Of a stretch of DNA of 53,157 nt, positions 45,779-53,157 are shown piece after piece (positions within the stretch are counted from its first letter, which is position 1; every line of letters begins with the position of its first letter). The stretch spans positions 1 through 53,157 of the forward strand of contig CAJJUC010000001.1 of assembly GCA_905195005.1 (NCBI GenBank), written 5' to 3'. Made by a program: the position numbers and the translations under genes. Origin of the DNA: an uncultured Eubacteriales bacterium (GTDB lineage Bacteria; Bacillota; Clostridia; UMGS1883). The notes under the pieces are model-generated. The model was given only the letters and a program-made list of their open reading frames with translations. It was not told the origin of the DNA and made no database searches.

Positions 45779-46528
45779 CTACAGCGTTAAAAATATCGGT
45801 TCACCGTCCGTTATAAGAACGGTGTTTTCATAGTGCGCAGAAAGCTTTCTGTCACGCGTCCTTACGGTCCAGCCGTCGGCGCGGTCAAAGTCAACCTCCT
45901 TGCAGCCCATGTTAATCATCGGCTCAATCGCAATCACCATTCCCGCTGTAAGCCTTATGCCGTGACCCGCTTTTCCGAAGTTCGGCACATCGGGATCCTC
46001 GTGAAGATTTTTTCCGACGCCGTGCCCGACAAGCTCGCGCACAACGCCGTAGCCGTTTTCCTCGGCAAGAGTCTGAACGGCGCTTCCGATGTCTCCTATT
46101 CTGTTGCCGTGAACCGCCTGTGCGGCACCGCGGAAAAAACATTCCTTGGTCACATCAATAAGCTTTTGCGCTTCCGATGAAATATTTCCTACCGGAAAGG
46201 TTCGTGCCGCGTCACCATGGTAGCCGTCAAGGCACGCACCTATGTCAACGCTTACTATATCGCCCTCATGCAGCACCGTTTTTGCTGACGGGATACCGTG
46301 CACAACAATGCAGTTCGGGGATATGCAGCTTGCAGCCGGGAATCCGTTGTAATTTTTAAACGACGGACGCGCACCGTATTTCGTGATGCACTTTTCAATA
46401 GTGTGATTAAGCTCACTCGTTGTCATACCGGGAGCAACATGCTCACCGGCAGTCTGCAGTGCTTCACGAACGATTTTTCCGGCCTCTTTCATTTTATCAA
46501 TTTCCGGTTTTGTTTTGATAATAATCAT
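45779..46528 (-). CDS. map: Methionine aminopeptidase, type I
   Basis: Removes the initiator methionine from new proteins. 249 residues with the metal ligands visible: HGIPSAKTVLHEGDIVSVDIG (Asp), GYHGDAARTFPVG (Asp), RELVGHGVGKNLHEDPDVPN (His), AIEPMI (Glu) and YENTVLITDGEP (Glu). There is no N-terminal zinc-finger extension. The start overlaps adk by 4 bp. Confidence 0.97.
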   Translation of the reverse strand: MIIIKTKPEIDKMKEAGKIVREALQTAGEHVAPGMTTSELNHTIEKCITKYGARPSFKNYNGFPAASCISPNCIVVHGIPSAKTVLHEGDIVSVDIGACLDGYHGDAARTFPVGNISSEAQKLIDVTKECFFRGAAQAVHGNRIGDIGSAVQTLAEENGYGVVRELVGHGVGKNLHEDPDVPNFGKAGHGIRLTAGMVIAIEPMINMGCKEVDFDRADGWTVRTRDRKLSAHYENTVLITDGEPIFLTL

Positions 46529-47166
46529 TGACCGTCTACTCCCAGCGCCTTATACACCTCAGCCGTTGTTTCCTCAATGGTATCCCGGCCGGGAATGTCC
46601 TTAAGCAGATTCAGATTTCTGTAGAAGCCTATAAGCGGCTCTGTCTGCTTATGATAAACGGCAAGTCTTTCGCGGATAGTATCGGGATTATCATCCGAGC
46701 GCATTATCAGCTCGCCGCCGCATTTATCACACTTGCCCTCAACCTTCGGAGGGTTGTACTTTATATGATACGGCGCTGCACACTGCTTGCACTCACGTCT
46801 GCCCGAAAGGCGGTCAATTATCTGCTCATCCGTTGCAAGCAGATTGAGCACGCAGTCGAGCTTAATCCCGATTCCGTCCATTGACTGCGCCTGCACAAGT
46901 GTGCGCGGAAAGCCGTCAAGGATATATCCGTTTTTGCAATCGTCCTCCGCAAGGCGATGCGACACCATACCGATAACAACATCATCGGGAACGAGCTGTC
47001 CGTCATCGATATACTGCTTTGCCGCCTTGCCGAGTTCTGTTTGATTTCTGATTGCATTTCTGATTATTGCTCCCGTTGAGATATGCGGAACGGAAAGCTT
47101 TTTGCTGATTATCTCAGCCTGCGTTCCTTTGCCGCCTCCGGGAGGTCCCATTATTGTTATTTTCAT
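46525..47166 (-). CDS. adk: Adenylate kinase
   Basis: 213 residues. Interconverts ATP + AMP and 2 ADP. P-loop MGPPGGGKGTQAE, AMP site ISTGAIIRNAI and GFPRTLVQAQ, and a long LID with four cysteines (CKQCAAPY and CDKCGGE), so a zinc-binding LID as in Gram-positive enzymes. Between secY and map, as is usual. Confidence 0.98.
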   Translation of the reverse strand: MKITIMGPPGGGKGTQAEIISKKLSVPHISTGAIIRNAIRNQTELGKAAKQYIDDGQLVPDDVVIGMVSHRLAEDDCKNGYILDGFPRTLVQAQSMDGIGIKLDCVLNLLATDEQIIDRLSGRRECKQCAAPYHIKYNPPKVEGKCDKCGGELIMRSDDNPDTIRERLAVYHKQTEPLIGFYRNLNLLKDIPGRDTIEETTAEVYKALGVDGQ

Positions 47167-47210
47167 TACAAACCCTTCTTTCAGGAAGTCACCGCTTCCC
47201 TTAGGTTTCC

Positions 47211-48512
47211 TTATTCCAGGAAGCCCTTGTAGTGACGCATAATCATCTGGCTTTCAACCTCGCGCACTGTTTCAAGAGCAACGCCGACTACGATGAGAAG
47301 GCTTGTTCCCGTAAGAGAAAGCGCCGAAATGTTTGCCGTGAGATACTGCGAAAATACCTGAGTCAAAACAATGGGAAGCACTGCGATAAATCCGAGGAAT
47401 ATAGCACCGATGAAGGTGATTCTTCCGAGAACCTTCGCAATATATTCTGTCGTGGGTCTTCCGGGACGGATACCCGGAATCATACCGTTATTGCTCTTAA
47501 TGTTGTTCGAAACCTCAATCGGGTTGAACGTGATTGAAGTATAGAAGTACGTGAAGCCCACAATCAGCAGAAAGTACAGTATCGGATAGATAGGACCGCT
47601 TGTGATAAAGTTTGTAATCCTGACAAGAATACCGTCCGTCTTACCGAAAAGCTGTGCAAGCGTTCCGGGGAAAGACATAATGCTCATCGCAAAGATAATC
47701 GGAATAACTCCGCCCATTGCAACCTTTATCGGAATGTTGGAGCTCTGTCCGCCGTACATCTTTCTTCCCACAACGCGCTTTGCGTACTGAACGGGGATTC
47801 TGCGTTCCGCTTCGTTAACAAGAACAACGAACATGATTGAAGCAATGGAATAAATCAGGAGAATTATAAGCATATACCACTTGCCCGTGGGAACAAATCC
47901 CTTCCATGCTGTCTGCATCATTGTGGGGATGCGGCTTACGATACCTGCAAAGATAAGCATTGAGATACCGTTTCCGATTCCTTTTCCTGTGATTTCTTCA
48001 CCCAGCCACATAAGAAACGCCGTACCTGCCGTGAAAGCAAGAATAATCGTGAATCCTACAAGCGCCTTCGGAACACCCGGAACCGTCATGATAGCGCCCT
48101 GGTTGTGCAGCGTTACGAACAGACCGTAGGCCTGAAGCGCTGCAAGAGCAACAGTAACATAACGTGTAATTTTTGTAATTTTCTTTCTGCCTTCCTCGCC
48201 TTCCTTGCTCATTCTTTCAAGAGCAGGAATAGCTACGCACAAAAGCTGCATGATAATGGAGCTGTTGATGTAGGGCGAGATTGACATTGCAAAGATTGTA
48301 GCCTGTGAGAACGCGCCGCCCGAAAATGTGTCAAGCAAATCGAAAAGCGTGCTGCCCTGAGCGCCGTTGAGCCAGGTCTGCAAAACACCCGTATCAATCC
48401 ACGGAACGGGAATAACGCTTCCGAAACGGAATACAATCAAAAGGAATACTGTGTATATGATTTTTCTTCTTAAATCAGGGATCTTCCATGCATTACGTAA
48501 AGTTTGCAGCAT
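47211..48512 (-). CDS. secY: Preprotein translocase subunit SecY
   Basis: 433 residues, ten membrane spans, the protein-conducting channel. SecY signatures: FRFGSVIPVPWIDTGVL, FSGGAFSQATIFAMSISPYI, GNGISMLIFAGIVSRIP and GMIPGIRPGRPTTEYI. It starts 1 bp after the rplO stop and is probably translationally coupled. Confidence 0.98.
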   Translation of the reverse strand: MLQTLRNAWKIPDLRRKIIYTVFLLIVFRFGSVIPVPWIDTGVLQTWLNGAQGSTLFDLLDTFSGGAFSQATIFAMSISPYINSSIIMQLLCVAIPALERMSKEGEEGRKKITKITRYVTVALAALQAYGLFVTLHNQGAIMTVPGVPKALVGFTIILAFTAGTAFLMWLGEEITGKGIGNGISMLIFAGIVSRIPTMMQTAWKGFVPTGKWYMLIILLIYSIASIMFVVLVNEAERRIPVQYAKRVVGRKMYGGQSSNIPIKVAMGGVIPIIFAMSIMSFPGTLAQLFGKTDGILVRITNFITSGPIYPILYFLLIVGFTYFYTSITFNPIEVSNNIKSNNGMIPGIRPGRPTTEYIAKVLGRITFIGAIFLGFIAVLPIVLTQVFSQYLTANISALSLTGTSLLIVVGVALETVREVESQMIMRHYKGFLE

Positions 48513-48513
48513 T

Positions 48514-48954
48514 TTAGATCACCTCCACCTTGCCACCGGCAGCCTCAATCTTCTGTGCAGCGCCCTTTGTTACACGCGCTGCCTTAACTGTTACCTTCTT
48601 CTCGATTTCACCGCGGCCCAATACAACTACGCCATCAAGAATTTTCGAGATAACACCCGATTCCTTAAGAAGATTAGCGTCTACAACAGTGCCATCCTCA
48701 AATTTATTAAGCTGAGAAACATTGATTTCCGTGTATTTCTTAGCAAAAATATTGTTGAAACCTCTTTTGGGCAGACGTCTGTATAAAGGCATCTGTCCGC
48801 CTTCAAAGCCGGGTCTTACACCGCCGCCGCTGCGCGCCTTCTGACCCTTGTGACCGCGGCCGGCCGTTTTACCGTTACCGCTGCCTGCGCCTCTGCCTTT
48901 TCTTTTGCCGACAGTTTTGCTGCCCGGTACGGGACTAAGCTCATTAAGTTTCAT
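48514..48954 (-). CDS. rplO: 50S ribosomal protein L15
   Basis: 146 residues: MKLNELSPVPGSKTVGKRKG, a Gly/Lys-rich loop (RGAGSGNGKTAGRGHKGQKA), GFEGGQMPLYRRLPKRGFNN and a C-terminal L15/L18e domain ending AGGKVEVI. Normal length. Confidence 0.98.
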   Translation of the reverse strand: MKLNELSPVPGSKTVGKRKGRGAGSGNGKTAGRGHKGQKARSGGGVRPGFEGGQMPLYRRLPKRGFNNIFAKKYTEINVSQLNKFEDGTVVDANLLKESGVISKILDGVVVLGRGEIEKKVTVKAARVTKGAAQKIEAAGGKVEVI

Positions 48955-48974
48955 TTTGCCACACCTCCTTAATG

Positions 48975-49154
48975 TTAGATTTCTTCATATTTTACAAGGT
49001 GACTTACCTTGTTGATCATCCCTCTTATCTGAGGATTATCCTCGTGCTCTTTTACATCGCGGATTTTTTTAAGACCGAGAGCCTCAACTGTAGCGATCTG
49101 ATCTTTTTTTGATCCGATAACGCTTTTTACAAGAGTTATTTTAAGCTTTGCCAC
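48975..49154 (-). CDS. rpmD: 50S ribosomal protein L30
   Basis: 59 residues from a GTG start (49154) behind GGAGGAGAATAAAA. MAKLKITLVKSVIGSKKDQI, ATVEALGLKKIRDVKEH and NPQIRGMINKVSHLVKYEE form the whole L30 fold. It lies between rpsE and rplO in the expected place. Confidence 0.96.
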   Translation of the reverse strand: MAKLKITLVKSVIGSKKDQIATVEALGLKKIRDVKEHEDNPQIRGMINKVSHLVKYEEI

Positions 49155-49168
49155 TTTTATTCTCCTCC

Positions 49169-49666
49169 TTACAGTTCTTCTACAGCCTTACCTCTGAGAC
49201 GGGCAACCTGCTCGGCGCTCTTGAGAGAAGCAAGACCTTCGATAGTAGCTCTTACAACATTTCTGGGGTTATTCGAACGAAGGCACTTTGTTCTGATATC
49301 CTTGATACCGCAAAGCTCTACAACGGCTCTTACTGCGCCGCCGGCGATAACGCCTGTACCTTCTTTAGCCGGCATGAGAAGAACTCTTCCCGCACCGAAC
49401 TCACCAATCATTTCGTGAGGAATAGTTGAACCTGCCAAAGGAACAGAAACCATGTTCTTCTTAGCGTCCTCTATACCTTTTCTGATTGCATCCGGAACCT
49501 CGGCTGCTTTACCCAGACCGTAGCCAACCTTGCCGTTCTCGTCACCGACAACAACAAGTGCGCTGAAGCGGAATGTACGACCGCCCTTTACAACCTTTGC
49601 TACACGGCTGATATGAACAACCTTTTCTTTAATATCCAGTGTTGATGCGTCAATACGCTCTGACAT
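49169..49666 (-). CDS. rpsE: 30S ribosomal protein S5
   Basis: 165 residues: VVHISRVAKVVKGGRTFRFS, VVGDENGKVGYGLGKAAEVP and AGGAVRAVVELCGIKDIRTK are the S5 double-stranded RNA-binding and C-terminal domains. 16 bp after rplR. Confidence 0.98.
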   Translation of the reverse strand: MSERIDASTLDIKEKVVHISRVAKVVKGGRTFRFSALVVVGDENGKVGYGLGKAAEVPDAIRKGIEDAKKNMVSVPLAGSTIPHEMIGEFGAGRVLLMPAKEGTGVIAGGAVRAVVELCGIKDIRTKCLRSNNPRNVVRATIEGLASLKSAEQVARLRGKAVEEL

Positions 49667-49682
49667 AATCTCCCTCCTTCTC

Positions 49683-50039
49683 TTAAAACTTCAGACCGCC
49701 TTCACGGGCGCCTGCTGCAAGCTCAGCAACTCTGCCGTGGTAAATATAACCTCCGCGGTCGAAAACCACTTCGTTAATACCTGCGGCAGCAGCTTTCTGA
49801 GCTACCAATTTACCGACTTCCTTAGCCGCTTCCTTGTTTCCGCCGTAAGTTTCCTTAAGCTCGAGACTTGAAGCGGATACCAGGGTTACACCTTTTTCAT
49901 CATCGATGATCTGTGCATATATATTGTTAAGGCTTCTGAAAACATTAAGACGTGGACGTGCTGCCGTGCCGCTGATGTAATTACGGATACGGCCGTGTCT
50001 CTTAAGTCTTGCCTTATTACTGTTAGGCTTACTAACCAT
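49683..50039 (-). CDS. rplR: 50S ribosomal protein L18
   Basis: 118 residues; binds 5S rRNA. KARLKRHGRIRNYISGTAAR, RPRLNVFRSLNNIYAQIIDD and FDRGGYIYHGRVAELAAGAR match the family, including the conserved end. Confidence 0.98.
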   Translation of the reverse strand: MVSKPNSNKARLKRHGRIRNYISGTAARPRLNVFRSLNNIYAQIIDDEKGVTLVSASSLELKETYGGNKEAAKEVGKLVAQKAAAAGINEVVFDRGGYIYHGRVAELAAGAREGGLKF

Positions 50040-50057
50040 CTCGCGTTATCTCCTCTC

Positions 50058-50603
50058 TTACTTAGACTTACCGGCTTTACCTTCCTTGCGGATGATACGC
50101 TCGGAAACGTATTTGATACCCTTACCCTTGTAAGGCTCCGGCGGACGCTTTTCTCTGATTTCCGCAGCATACTGACCGACAGCCTGCTTGTCAGCACCGG
50201 AAACGATTACTGAGTTGGGGTTCGGAACCTCAACCGTGATTCCCTCGGGAGCTGTCATTTCAACAGTATGTGAGTAACCAAGGTTCATAACGAGCGTCTT
50301 GCCCTGCATCTGAGCACGGTAACCGACGCCGTTGATTTCAAGCTCTTTCTTAAAGCCGTCCGTAACGCCTTCAACCATGTTGTGAAGAAGGCTTCTTGTA
50401 AGACCGTGAAGAGCCTTGTGCTTTTTATCCTCGCTCGGACGCTTAACCTCAATAACGCCTGCGTCCTGTGTTATAATCATATCACCGTGGAGCTGTTTCT
50501 CCAGCGTACCCTTAGGTCCCTTTACCGTAACGTAATTTCCGTCGGCAACGGTAACGGTTACTCCTGCGGGAACGGTGATAGGCATTCTTCCGATTCTAGA
50601 CAT
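50058..50603 (-). CDS. rplF: 50S ribosomal protein L6
   Basis: 181 residues with two L6 repeats: SRIGRMPITVPAGVTVTVAD, TVKGPKGTLEKQLH and the C-terminal GADKQAVGQYAAEIREKRPP followed by EPYKGKGIKY. Normal length. Confidence 0.98.
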   Translation of the reverse strand: MSRIGRMPITVPAGVTVTVADGNYVTVKGPKGTLEKQLHGDMIITQDAGVIEVKRPSEDKKHKALHGLTRSLLHNMVEGVTDGFKKELEINGVGYRAQMQGKTLVMNLGYSHTVEMTAPEGITVEVPNPNSVIVSGADKQAVGQYAAEIREKRPPEPYKGKGIKYVSERIIRKEGKAGKSK

Positions 50604-50629
50604 TTTTTCACCACCTAAAATTTAAAATA

Positions 50630-51028
50630 TTACCAAACAAATGCAAGCACTTCGCCGCCAACCTTCTCGGCTCTTGCTTTCTTATCAGTCATAACGCCCT
50701 TTGACGTCGATACGATTGCTATTCCGAGGCCCTTGAGAACTCTGGGAAGCTCTTCTCTGCCGGCGTAAACTCTGAGACCGGGCTTTGAAACTCTCTGAAT
50801 TCCCGAAATAACCTTTTCTTTATTTGCACCGTACTTGAGGGTGATGTGAATCATGCCCTGTTTTCCGTCATCTACGAGCTCATAGCTTTTGATGTAGCCT
50901 TCCTCAAGAAGAATGTCTGCTATCGACTTCTTCATGTTGGAAACGGGAACATCAACTGTTTCATGCTTCGCTGAGTTTGCGTTACGGATTCTTGTAAGCA
51001 TATCAGCGATAGGATCTGTGATTTGCAT
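50630..51028 (-). CDS. rpsH: 30S ribosomal protein S8
   Basis: 132 residues: MQITDPIADMLTRIRNANSA, PVSNMKKSIADILLEEGYI and the end GLGIAIVSTSKGVMTDKKAR. It binds the 16S central domain. Confidence 0.98.
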   Translation of the reverse strand: MQITDPIADMLTRIRNANSAKHETVDVPVSNMKKSIADILLEEGYIKSYELVDDGKQGMIHITLKYGANKEKVISGIQRVSKPGLRVYAGREELPRVLKGLGIAIVSTSKGVMTDKKARAEKVGGEVLAFVW

Positions 51029-51057
51029 GAGTAAACCTCCTTTTCCAAAGCTTTATT

Positions 51058-51243
51058 TTACCAGCTTGCCTTCTTAACGCCGGGAATCTGACCCTTGTAT
51101 GCAAGCTCTCTGAAGCAGATACGGCAGATACCGTACTTTCTCAAATAACCGTGAGGTCTTCCGCAGATCTTGCATCTGTTATAGGCTCTTGTGCTAAACT
51201 TAGGTGTTTTCTGCTGTTTTAAAACCATTGATTTTTTAGCCAT
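51058..51243 (-). CDS. rpsN: 30S ribosomal protein S14, zinc type
   Basis: 61 residues, the short zinc-binding S14 (type Z): CKICGRPHGYLRKYGICRIC gives both CxxC pairs, and RELAYKGQIPGVKKASW is the standard end. Confidence 0.98.
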   Translation of the reverse strand: MAKKSMVLKQQKTPKFSTRAYNRCKICGRPHGYLRKYGICRICFRELAYKGQIPGVKKASW

Positions 51244-51260
51244 CTTTAACTACCTCCCCT

Positions 51261-51803
51261 TTAGCTTCTGGCAAAGGGCGCACCGAGGAGCGTCAGCAGC
51301 TCGCGGCCCTCTTCGTCTGTTTTTGCTGTGGTAACAAAGATAATGTCCATACCTCTGATTTTATCGATTTTATCATATTCGATTTCGGGGAATATGAGCT
51401 GCTCTTTGATACCGAGAGAGTAATTACCTCTACCGTCGAACGCGTTGGGGTTAATTCCTCTGAAGTCTCTAACGCGGGGAAGCGCTACGTTAAAGAGTCT
51501 GTCTATAAACTCATACATCTTTTCGCCACGGAGTGTTACCTTGACGCCGATGCTCATGCCTTGTCTTAATTTAAAGTTAGCAACTGATTTCTTCGCCTTT
51601 GTTACAACAGGCTTCTGACCTGTGATCTGTGAAAGGTCGCTCAGTGCCGCATCAATAGCCTTTGGGTTGTCCTTTGCTTCTCCAAGGCCGATATTGATTA
51701 CAATCTTATCCATCTTCGGAATCTGCATCGTGCTCTTATAAGCAAATTTCTTAAAAAGCGCCGGTGCAACTTCCTCGGTGTAAAGCTTCTTTATTGTTGA
51801 CAA
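51261..51803 (-). CDS. rplE: 50S ribosomal protein L5
   Basis: 180 residues; contacts 5S rRNA and P-site tRNA. MQIPKMDKIVINIGLGEAKD, ITGQKPVVTKAKKSVANFKL, KVTLRGEKMYEFIDRLFNVA and GRGNYSLGIKEQLIFPEIEY are typical. Confidence 0.98.
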   Translation of the reverse strand: MSTIKKLYTEEVAPALFKKFAYKSTMQIPKMDKIVINIGLGEAKDNPKAIDAALSDLSQITGQKPVVTKAKKSVANFKLRQGMSIGVKVTLRGEKMYEFIDRLFNVALPRVRDFRGINPNAFDGRGNYSLGIKEQLIFPEIEYDKIDKIRGMDIIFVTTAKTDEEGRELLTLLGAPFARS

Positions 51804-51822
51804 TGCACTTACCTCCTTTCAA

Positions 51823-52146
51823 TTAATCATCAAAGTTTTCATTGCACTTCTTGCATGTACGAACCTTGCTGCCGTCGGCAAGAATGGAATAACCGATTCT
51901 TGTGGGCTCGCCGCACTTCTTGCAGATGTGCATAACATTGCTTATGCTGATAGCGGCTTCCTGATGGATTATTCCGCCGACATCGCCCTGCTTGCGGGGC
52001 TTTCTGTGCTTTGTTGCCATGCTTACGCCTTCAACGATTACGCGGCCGTTTTCATGGTCAACGCTGAGCACCTTGCCCTTTTTGCCTTTATCGTTACCGC
52101 TGATTACGATAACGTTATCATTCTTTTTAATATGATTATTTTTCAT
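51823..52146 (-). CDS. rplX: 50S ribosomal protein L24
   Basis: 107 residues from ATG 52146 (after GGGAGGTAACGTG). KOW core VIVISGNDKGKKGKVLSVDH, GVSMATKHRKPRKQGDVGG, and a C-terminal extension with two CxxC pairs (HICKKCGEPTRIGY and RTCKKCNENFDD). Confidence 0.97.
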   Translation of the reverse strand: MKNNHIKKNDNVIVISGNDKGKKGKVLSVDHENGRVIVEGVSMATKHRKPRKQGDVGGIIHQEAAISISNVMHICKKCGEPTRIGYSILADGSKVRTCKKCNENFDD

Positions 52147-52160
52147 CACGTTACCTCCCA

Positions 52161-52529
52161 TTAAAGAACTTCCGGAGCGAGAGAAAGAATCTTCATGTAC
52201 TCATGGTCTCTCAATTCTCTTGCAACAGGTCCAAATATACGGGTTCCTCTGGGGTTTTTATCTTCTTTAATGATAACAGCGGCATTTTCATCAAACTTGA
52301 TGTATGTTCCGTCAGCTCTGCGAACGCCCTTTACTGAACGAACGATAACAGCTTTCACAACATCACCCTTCTTAACCATACCGCCGGGAGCTGCTTTCTT
52401 AACCGAAGCAACTATTACATCACCAATGTTGCCATATCTTCTGAGGGAGCCACCCAATACGCGTATGCACATAAGCTCTTTCGCACCCGTATTGTCGGCA
52501 ACCTTCAACAGAGTCTGCTGTTGAATCAT
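52161..52529 (-). CDS. rplN: 50S ribosomal protein L14
   Basis: 122 residues: MIQQQTLLKVADNTGAKELM, KGVRRADGTYIKFDENAAV, and RGTRIFGPVARELRDHEYMK followed by ILSLAPEVL, the complete family pattern. Confidence 0.98.
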   Translation of the reverse strand: MIQQQTLLKVADNTGAKELMCIRVLGGSLRRYGNIGDVIVASVKKAAPGGMVKKGDVVKAVIVRSVKGVRRADGTYIKFDENAAVIIKEDKNPRGTRIFGPVARELRDHEYMKILSLAPEVL

Positions 52530-52561
52530 GTTTTTTCACTCCTTCTTGTTTTAGAGAAGAA

Positions 52562-52819
52562 TTATTTAGCCTTCTCAACGATTTCTGCCAGTCTCCATCT
52601 CTTATCACGGCTCAAAGGACGTGTTTCCATAACCTTAACACGGTCACCGATACCACAGGTGTTTTCCTCATCATGAGCTTTTATTTTTACAGTTCTTTTA
52701 ACAACCTTGCCATAGAGAGGATGCTTAACACTGTCTTCGATTGCAACAACGATTGTCTTATCCATTTTATTGCTTACAACCTTGCCGATTCTTACCTTAC
52801 GATAATTTCTTTCGGTCAT
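52562..52819 (-). CDS. rpsQ: 30S ribosomal protein S17
   Basis: 85 residues: RKVRIGKVVSNKMDKTIVVA, KHPLYGKVVKRTVKIKAHDE and GDRVKVMETRPLSRDKRWRL, a complete OB-fold S17. Confidence 0.98.
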   Translation of the reverse strand: MTERNYRKVRIGKVVSNKMDKTIVVAIEDSVKHPLYGKVVKRTVKIKAHDEENTCGIGDRVKVMETRPLSRDKRWRLAEIVEKAK

Positions 52820-52842
52820 TTATATTTCCTCCTTTCTATGTC

Positions 52843-53043
52843 TCACTCTTCGCCCTTGATTTCTCTTTCGCGGATAACCGTCATAACCTTTGCAATATCC
52901 TTTTTGATTGCGGATATCTTCATGGGGTTATCGAGGTTGTTCGTTGCAAGAGAAAATCTCTGAGTAAAGAGATCCTTTTTCAAATCAGCAACCTTCTGCT
53001 GTAATTCTTCGGTAGTCATTTCACGAATTTCTGTTATTTTCAT
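52843..53043 (-). CDS. rpmC: 50S ribosomal protein L29
   Basis: 66 residues, two-helix L29 near the peptide exit: MKITEIREMTTEELQQKVAD, KKDLFTQRFSLATNNLDNP and the end VMTVIREREI. The start overlaps the rplP stop by 4 bp. Confidence 0.97.
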   Translation of the reverse strand: MKITEIREMTTEELQQKVADLKKDLFTQRFSLATNNLDNPMKISAIKKDIAKVMTVIREREIKGEE

Positions 53044-53157
53044 TCGTTGTCACCCTCCGTTTCCTGTGTGTCGCGTGCTACGATTTTGCACTTAACGGGA
53101 AGCTTATGCAGGGCAAGACGAAGAGCCTCGCGGGCGACCTCTTCGGAGACGCCGGCG
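53040..53157 (-). CDS. rplP: 50S ribosomal protein L16, C-terminal fragment (cut by window edge)
   Basis: The last 38 residues are visible: AGVSEEVAREALRLALHKLP and VKCKIVARDTQETEGDNE, the L16 C-terminus. The 5' part and the rest of the S10 genes lie beyond the window. Confidence 0.95.
   Translation of the reverse strand, partial: AGVSEEVAREALRLALHKLPVKCKIVARDTQETEGDNE

Overview
The window is chromosomal DNA from an anaerobic member of the Clostridia (Bacillota). The evidence is low-GC Gram-positive gene content and order (secE-nusG-rplKAJL, the spc/alpha ribosomal block with map, a KOW protein and infA between adk and rpmJ, zinc-ribbon forms of L33, L36, S4 and S14), a three-domain SPOCS/LysM spore-envelope-type protein, a glycine riboswitch, sigma-A promoters that are mostly TTGACA-17-TATAAT, and a B12-independent glycyl-radical microcompartment. 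I cannot name a genus. I see no insertion sequence, prophage or CRISPR array.

Layout. 1-5.4 kb: an AraC regulator (cut by the window edge) divergent from uxaB-uxaA (galacturonate branch), then cca, a small unknown, a UPF0340 protein, and tRNA-Gly and tRNA-Cys. 5.4-8.6 kb: small accessory genes, namely two ribbon-helix-helix proteins, a zinc-ribbon membrane protein broken by an in-frame TAA, a DUF2085 membrane protein, a secreted stalk-domain protein and a HAD phosphatase. 8.7-12.1 kb: rpmG-secE-nusG-rplK-rplA-rplJ-rplL, with an L10 leader, not followed by rpoBC. 12.2-24.9 kb: a complete bacterial microcompartment (BMC) locus of the fucose/rhamnose (GRM5-like) type, read leftward and ending with a DeoR-family regulator.

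25.2-28.9 kb: tsaE-tsaB-rpiB-nrdR and an acyl-CoA ligase. 28.9-35.7 kb: a TetR regulator divergent from an operon of an MMPL/RND transporter and a 1164-residue secreted, membrane-anchored beta-solenoid/coiled-coil protein; this is the least familiar system here. 35.7-40.3 kb: a Na+/amino-acid symporter under a single-aptamer glycine riboswitch, a secreted transglutaminase-like protein and a serine hydrolase. 40.5-42.0 kb: the SPOCS/LysM protein. 42.2-53.2 kb: the spc/alpha ribosomal operon from rplP (partial) to rplQ, read leftward.

How the BMC works (inference from families). The class II aldolase splits fuculose-1-P or rhamnulose-1-P into DHAP and lactaldehyde. Lactaldehyde is reduced to 1,2-propanediol, and the glycyl-radical dehydratase makes propionaldehyde. 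This is oxidised to propionyl-CoA (CoA-acylating aldehyde dehydrogenase) and then propionyl-P (PduL), or reduced to propanol (zinc alcohol dehydrogenase), which balances NADH. Shell proteins are four BMC-H, one EutS/PduU-type, one PduT-type BMC-T with its pore cysteine, and one EutN vertex protein. A PduS-like flavin/Fe-S protein may move electrons across the shell. Several cargo enzymes carry recognisable encapsulation helices. Two promoters drive the locus, and both have the same 10-bp-phased repeat beside the -35 box, a candidate site for the DeoR regulator.
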